Source: Catenibacterium mitsuoka_A
Lineage (GTDB): Bacteria; Bacillota_I; Bacilli_A; Erysipelotrichales; Coprobacillaceae
Length of the DNA: 17,861 bases
NCBI RefSeq assembly: GCF_964259225.1
Contig: NZ_CAXVKN010000050.1
Reading direction: 5' to 3' (one strand)
Under the pieces are notes generated by a model. It saw only the letters and a list, made by a program, of their open reading frames with translations. It was not told where the DNA came from and searched no databases. The translations under genes and the position numbers were made by a program. Below, piece after piece: positions 14,929 through 17,861 of this stretch (within the stretch, counting starts at the first letter, position 1; the number at the start of each line of letters is the position of its first letter).

Positions 14929-15759
14929 ATGAATATTTCAATGATTAAACAACGTGCAAGAGAAATTGCACGCGTCAACAAAGCAAGTTTATCACGTATC
15001 TGCTTGATCATAGGTGTTATTTCAGCATTCCCTAGCTTACTTGATTCGGGTAATGGGGTGATGTATATCATTTATTTGGTTATTTCAGCGTTATTACTTA
15101 CTGTAGAACAAGGACATGTTGTAGCAGGACTTAAAGTTGTTACTGATCGTGAACAAGAATTATCCGATAATGATGGTGTCTATGGTCTAGTTAACTGGAT
15201 TGAATACGTACCAACTTATCTTACAAAAGTACTTGTAAATTTCGTTATAATATCTATTTTTGTAGCATTTATTGTGGTATGCTCTCTTGGCTCTTTTGGT
15301 GGCTTATTTGCGCTATTAAGTGATCCTTATAGAGTTTCACCTATTACGGGTGTTGTTTCAGGTTTATCAGCACTAAGTGCGATATTATTGTTTGTGTTGC
15401 TCTTTGCCTTCGCATTTGTAATGATCTGGGTTAATTTACGTATGTTTGCGATGACATACCTACATCAGGAATATGGTATTAAAGGCTTTGGGGCGCTTAA
15501 GGAATCATTCACATTAATGAAAGGTCATTGCGCGGATTTATTATTAATCAATCTTTCATTTATTGGATGGATTCTTCTATGTGCCATCATTAGTGGTATG
15601 ATTGGTGGCGTATTTGGTGATAATGGTATTGCAGGATTGACTGGTTCAATTTTAAGCGCAGCAGTAGCGGCTTATACATATCAGCCTGCTTATATTACTG
15701 TACAGGCATTATTTTATAAAGAAATTGCTTATAAGTTCTATGATGAAGGGAGAATCTAA
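14929..15759 (+). CDS. DUF975 family membrane protein
   Basis: A 276-residue integral membrane protein with about five or six hydrophobic helices. The segment ALKESFTLMKGH (189-200) followed by LSFIGW (209-214) is the hallmark of DUF975 (PF06161). The N-terminal KQRAREIARVNKAS also fits. Function is unknown; these proteins are common in Firmicutes and sit in the cytoplasmic membrane. AAGGAGG overlaps the end of the preceding gene, and the next gene overlaps its stop by 1 nt, so all belong to the unit driven from 12592. The long glycine/serine/alanine-rich region after residue 120 contains closely spaced helices. Confidence 0.8.
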   Translation: MNISMIKQRAREIARVNKASLSRICLIIGVISAFPSLLDSGNGVMYIIYLVISALLLTVEQGHVVAGLKVVTDREQELSDNDGVYGLVNWIEYVPTYLTKVLVNFVIISIFVAFIVVCSLGSFGGLFALLSDPYRVSPITGVVSGLSALSAILLFVLLFAFAFVMIWVNLRMFAMTYLHQEYGIKGFGALKESFTLMKGHCADLLLINLSFIGWILLCAIISGMIGGVFGDNGIAGLTGSILSAAVAAYTYQPAYITVQALFYKEIAYKFYDEGRI

Positions 15760-16490
15760 TGAGACAAAAAATTGATCGTTTTACTAGAAGACTTTCAGGT
15801 CAGGAATTAGTACTTGGATGTCTGATTCTACTTCCTTTATTCTTTTATTGTAATAGTTATATTGGTAGTGCGATTGTAAAGTGGACAATCTTAACATTTA
15901 ACCTTTCAATCACTTCAATAAATGCGAATATTTGGTTGAATTTTGTGGTAGATTTGATTACTGCACTTGTTGCAGTAATCATCTTAAGAAAGTTCATCAA
16001 ACGTCAATGGAAGGATTTCATGAATAATAAGCTATCTATTATTGTTGCAGGATGTTTTCTAGGATTCTTCCTTAATATATGTGCTAATGCGATTGGAAGC
16101 AGTATAGTTAAACTGTTTGTGGATCAATCATCAAGTGTGAATCAGCAGCAGGTAGAATCACTCACTAAAAGTATTCCTGCTATCATGTTCTTTGTGACAG
16201 GTTTCTTAGCACCAATAGGAGAAGAATTAATTTTCAGAGGTGTTGTTTTTACTGGTTTACGTAAATATAACAGATTCTTAGCTTATGTGGTCTCTGCCTT
16301 CTTATTTGGCTTTATTCATGTTATGAATTCAGTCTTTGCAGGTAATATCTTTGAAATGGTACAGATGATACCATATGCTTTCTCAGGACTCGTCTTTGCG
16401 TATATTTATGAAAGTACAGATAATATCTGGGCTTCTATTCTTACACATATGACAAACAACATATTTGCGTTATTAGTCATCTTATTCTAA
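15759..16490 (+). CDS. CPBP family intramembrane glutamic protease
   Basis: A 243-residue multi-pass membrane protein of the CAAX-protease/bacteriocin-processing (CPBP, Abi) family. The active-site motifs are complete: EELIFRG 155-161 (E155-E156, R160), FGFIH with H187, and H230-x-x-N-N (N233, N234). Rce1-type members cleave inside the membrane; bacterial ones are linked to bacteriocin self-immunity, regulated proteolysis and envelope tasks. Substrate is unknown. Its ATG shares its first base with the stop of the DUF975 gene, so translation is coupled. No bacteriocin gene is visible nearby, which makes an immunity role less likely. Confidence 0.85.
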   Translation: MRQKIDRFTRRLSGQELVLGCLILLPLFFYCNSYIGSAIVKWTILTFNLSITSINANIWLNFVVDLITALVAVIILRKFIKRQWKDFMNNKLSIIVAGCFLGFFLNICANAIGSSIVKLFVDQSSSVNQQQVESLTKSIPAIMFFVTGFLAPIGEELIFRGVVFTGLRKYNRFLAYVVSAFLFGFIHVMNSVFAGNIFEMVQMIPYAFSGLVFAYIYESTDNIWASILTHMTNNIFALLVILF

Positions 16491-16494
16491 ACAA

Positions 16495-16519
16495 AAATGC
16501 CAGACAATGTCTGGCATTT
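16495..16519. terminator. Hairpin after the CPBP gene
   Basis: AAATGCCAGA pairs with TCTGGCATTT. On the plus strand only TTTAAAG follows, while on the minus strand the tail is TTTTTG. It probably ends the rightward operon and can back up termination of the leftward tRNA transcript. Confidence 0.7.
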
Positions 16520-16533
16520 AAAGTATATATAAA

Positions 16534-16559
16534 TAAAAAAACACTTTCGAAGAAGTGTT
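16534..16559 (-). terminator. Terminator of the tRNA pair
   Basis: On the minus strand AACACTT, a CTTCGA loop and AAGTGTT are followed by a run of seven T residues, about 10 nt past the CCA end of tRNA-Asp. Confidence 0.85.
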
Positions 16560-16569
16560 AAATTACAAA

Positions 16570-16647
16570 TGGCGGTCTGGACGGGGCTCGAACCCGCGAC
16601 CTCCGCCGTGACAGGGCGGCATTCTAAACCAACTGAACTACCAGACC
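16570..16647 (-). tRNA. tRNA-Asp (GTC)
   Basis: The acceptor stem GGTCTGG/CCAGACC is perfect. The anticodon stem CCGCC/GGCGG encloses loop CTGTCAC with anticodon GTC. The T arm GCGGG-TTCGAGC-CCCGT is normal, the discriminator is G, and the CCA end is encoded. It lies 8 nt downstream of the tRNA-Ser on the same transcript. Confidence 0.96.
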
Positions 16648-16655
16648 ATTTGCAA

Positions 16656-16746
16656 TGGCGCAGACAGAGGGATTTGAACCCTCGCGCAGGTTACCCCACC
16701 TACTCCCTTAGCAGGGGAGCCTCTTCAGCCTCTTGAGTATGTCTGC
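16656..16746 (-). tRNA. tRNA-Ser (GCT)
   Basis: A class II tRNA with a long variable arm. The acceptor stem is GCAGACA/TGTCTGC. The anticodon stem CTCCC/GGGAG encloses CTGCTAA with anticodon GCT, which reads AGC and AGT. The discriminator is G, the expected serine identity base, and the CCA end is encoded. It is the first gene of the tRNA pair. Confidence 0.96.
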
Positions 16747-16762
16747 ATCGGACTGCCTACTT

Positions 16763-16791
16763 AATATACCATATAGATTTAGGGCATGCAA
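16763..16791 (-). promoter_or_regulatory. Promoter of the tRNA-Ser/tRNA-Asp unit
   Basis: On the minus strand TTGCAT (16786-16791), a 17-nt spacer and TATATT (16763-16768), 17 nt before the mature tRNA-Ser end. Confidence 0.7.
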
Positions 16792-17042
16792 GCATTTTTT
16801 GCATAAAAATCATAAATCTAAAGTGAAAAGTTAAATTCCACTTTAGGTATTATGAATTCATCATCAAAATATGTGCATTATATACAAAAGCACTATTCAT
16901 TTTCCCAAAAAAACATTATGATAAGATTATAAATATGATTGATTAATAATAAAAGCATATTTAAAAGAGAGGAGGTATAAAGCATTTTTTCAATCATAAT
17001 AAATTTATTAAACAATTTCGCTTTTTTAAGTAAATTGTTGCT

Positions 17043-17237
17043 TTACGTTAACTTATTCAAAAAAATCCCATAACAATACTTGTAATATGCTTCCTTAATT
17101 GAAGTGGGCATAGGTATAGCTCTTATCATTTTGATACTGAAGATTTCTGTGTCCACAATCATTCTAAGAATCACAGATGCCATCTCTTCAATGTTTACTT
17201 TTCCAGTTTCATATGAAGTAGAAAATCTGATGTTAAG
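17043..17237 (-). pseudogene. C-terminal remnant of an unknown gene
   Basis: A 64-codon minus-strand frame with no start codon, bounded upstream by TAG at 17238-17240. Its translation looks protein-like (IEEMASVILRMIVDTEIF, then PTSIKEAYYKYCYGIFLNK) and ends in a normal stop. I do not recognise the family. The missing head and abrupt limit suggest the 3' end of a broken gene. Confidence 0.35.
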
Positions 17238-17446
17238 CTAGATTTGATGATCTAGTAGCAACATTTTTCTTGAACTTAGCGAATAATTTTAAAAATGGAA
17301 TTTTATCAATTTACTTTGTGAAAACTGATAAGAAAAACACTTATGAGAATTTAATACAGATAAAAAATACACTTTCAGATATAAAAGCAATTGAAATTAT
17401 AGATGACACACAAAGCAGAGCAATATATCCGCAATTATTTTGGTAA
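17237..17446 (+). pseudogene. C-terminal remnant of a second unknown gene
   Basis: A 69-codon plus-strand frame opening right after an in-frame TAA (17234-17236), with no ATG and no ribosome binding site before its only TTG (17270). It reads ARFDDLVATFFLNLANNFKN at the start and KAIEIIDDTQSRAIYPQLFW at the end, with a beta-alpha flavour, and ends 15 nt before the next gene. The family is not recognised. It may be the tail of a gene once co-transcribed with the small membrane protein downstream. Confidence 0.35.
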
Positions 17447-17461
17447 AGGGAGTAAACTTAT

Positions 17462-17758
17462 ATGTTGAAAATCAGACGATTATTATTATCTTTTGTACTT
17501 TTAATATTTAATATTATTAATTTTTCAGTGTTACTAAGCAATATTGATGATGATTATGCAAATATTTTTATTACATTATTTTATTTGTTTTTAAGTTATC
17601 TTGTATATAAAGAATCGAAATATACACCTGTAGTCGCTGTTATAGGATATTTTGTTTGTGTGTGGTTATCTAGTACATTTGGAATAGCTTGGTTTGGTTG
17701 GTTTGGATTACATATTGGTTTAACAATATTGCTGATAATACTTTTTGAAATGAAATAG
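17462..17758 (+). CDS. Small three-helix membrane protein, unknown
   Basis: A 98-residue protein with a basic N-terminus (KIRR) and three, perhaps four, hydrophobic segments at about 7-25, 34-50, 56-75 and 77-96. The last is rich in glycine and tryptophan (the AWFGWFGLHIG region). AAAGGGAG lies about 9 nt before ATG 17462. No enzyme motif or known family is recognised. The gene follows a decayed coding remnant, so it may be the surviving member of a disrupted operon. No terminator can be identified before the window ends. The 103 bases after it hold no supportable gene. Confidence 0.6.
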   Translation: MLKIRRLLLSFVLLIFNIINFSVLLSNIDDDYANIFITLFYLFLSYLVYKESKYTPVVAVIGYFVCVWLSSTFGIAWFGWFGLHIGLTILLIILFEMK

Positions 17759-17861
17759 TTATAATAGAAAGAACTTATGCAGAAAAGTGTGAAACAAAAA
17801 TCAATCAAAACGTACAAAAAAAGACAAACTTAAAAACAAATTTGAATAATTTAGAAAAAAT

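Larger units (their letters stand above)
16747..17461. other. Gene-poor stretch with decayed sequence
   Basis: No intact gene is visible. Beyond the tRNA promoter it holds an 8-bp inverted repeat CTAAAGTG/CACTTTAG (16818-16825 and 16839-16846, 13-nt loop), a perfect Shine-Dalgarno AGGAGGT (16970-16976) with no normal start codon after it, and two opposed coding remnants (17043-17237 and 17237-17446) meeting at one point. The AT content is higher than in the neighbouring genes. It looks like an accessory or decaying segment beside a tRNA locus. Confidence 0.6.

Noticed and set aside
15759..16490. Bacteriocin immunity system based on the CPBP protease
   Set aside because: No small double-glycine leader peptide or bacteriocin transporter is visible nearby, and the gene is coupled to the teichoic acid unit.
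3490..16519. Shared CCAGACA/TGTCTGG core in the hairpins at 3490-3522 and 16495-16519 as a dispersed repeat element
   Set aside because: The similarity is limited to the 7-bp stem core, and both hairpins are fully explained as terminators.
17777..17833. 18-codon lysine-rich frame after the last gene
   Set aside because: It is too short, has only a weak ribosome binding site and is lysine-rich as expected from A-rich noncoding DNA.
1..17861. CRISPR arrays, prophage or restriction genes
   Set aside because: I saw no regularly spaced direct repeats and no Cas, phage structural or methyltransferase motifs on either strand.

Overview
The window is low-GC, Gram-positive (Bacillota) chromosomal DNA with strong AGGAGG-type ribosome binding sites, TTGACA/TATAAT-like promoters and short intrinsic terminators. 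The gene mix (B. subtilis-type MurJ, pyrF-pyrE, TagGH with CDP-glycerol transferases, DUF975, a TatD-type radical SAM protein) fits an Erysipelotrichia-like gut Firmicute. That placement is an impression, not a measurement.

Layout. 1-580: a leftward pentapeptide-repeat protein facing away from a pyridoxamine-kinase operon, with interlocked divergent promoters. 580-2790: a tight operon of B6-vitamer kinase, radical SAM protein and tyrosine/lipid phosphatase. 2841-3488: a small helix-turn-helix-like unknown, whose ribosome binding site lies inside the preceding terminator, and acyl carrier protein. 3521-5140: leftward MurJ/YtgP-type lipid II flippase. 5317-6662: pyrF and pyrE. 6791-14926: a wall teichoic acid block with the TagG permease, TagH ATPase, a GT2-TagF fusion and two further CDP-glycerol-type transferases. 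14929-16490: a DUF975 membrane protein and a CPBP intramembrane protease in the same transcription unit. 16570-16746: leftward tRNA-Ser(GCT) and tRNA-Asp(GTC). 16747-17461 has no intact gene but holds two gene remnants. A small membrane protein follows at 17462-17758.

The most striking feature is an IS607-family element at about 7599-9440, lodged between tagG and tagH. Its serine recombinase gene (tnpA) is a wreck: two nonsense codons, loss of the catalytic core and a frameshift. Its TnpB nuclease gene is intact, with all RuvC and zinc-finger residues present, and its right end folds into several hairpins like an omega (re) RNA scaffold. Removing the element rejoins AGGAGG to an 8-nt spacer and the tagH ATG, so it apparently inserted at the GG of the tagH Shine-Dalgarno. 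The predicted RNA guide would therefore be the start of tagH, and the predicted target is the uninterrupted tagG-tagH junction.

Functionally, the window is dominated by envelope building. MurJ flips lipid II, and CDP-glycerol transferases make a polyol-phosphate polymer that TagGH exports. The intramembrane protease and DUF975 protein may act in the same envelope context (inference).
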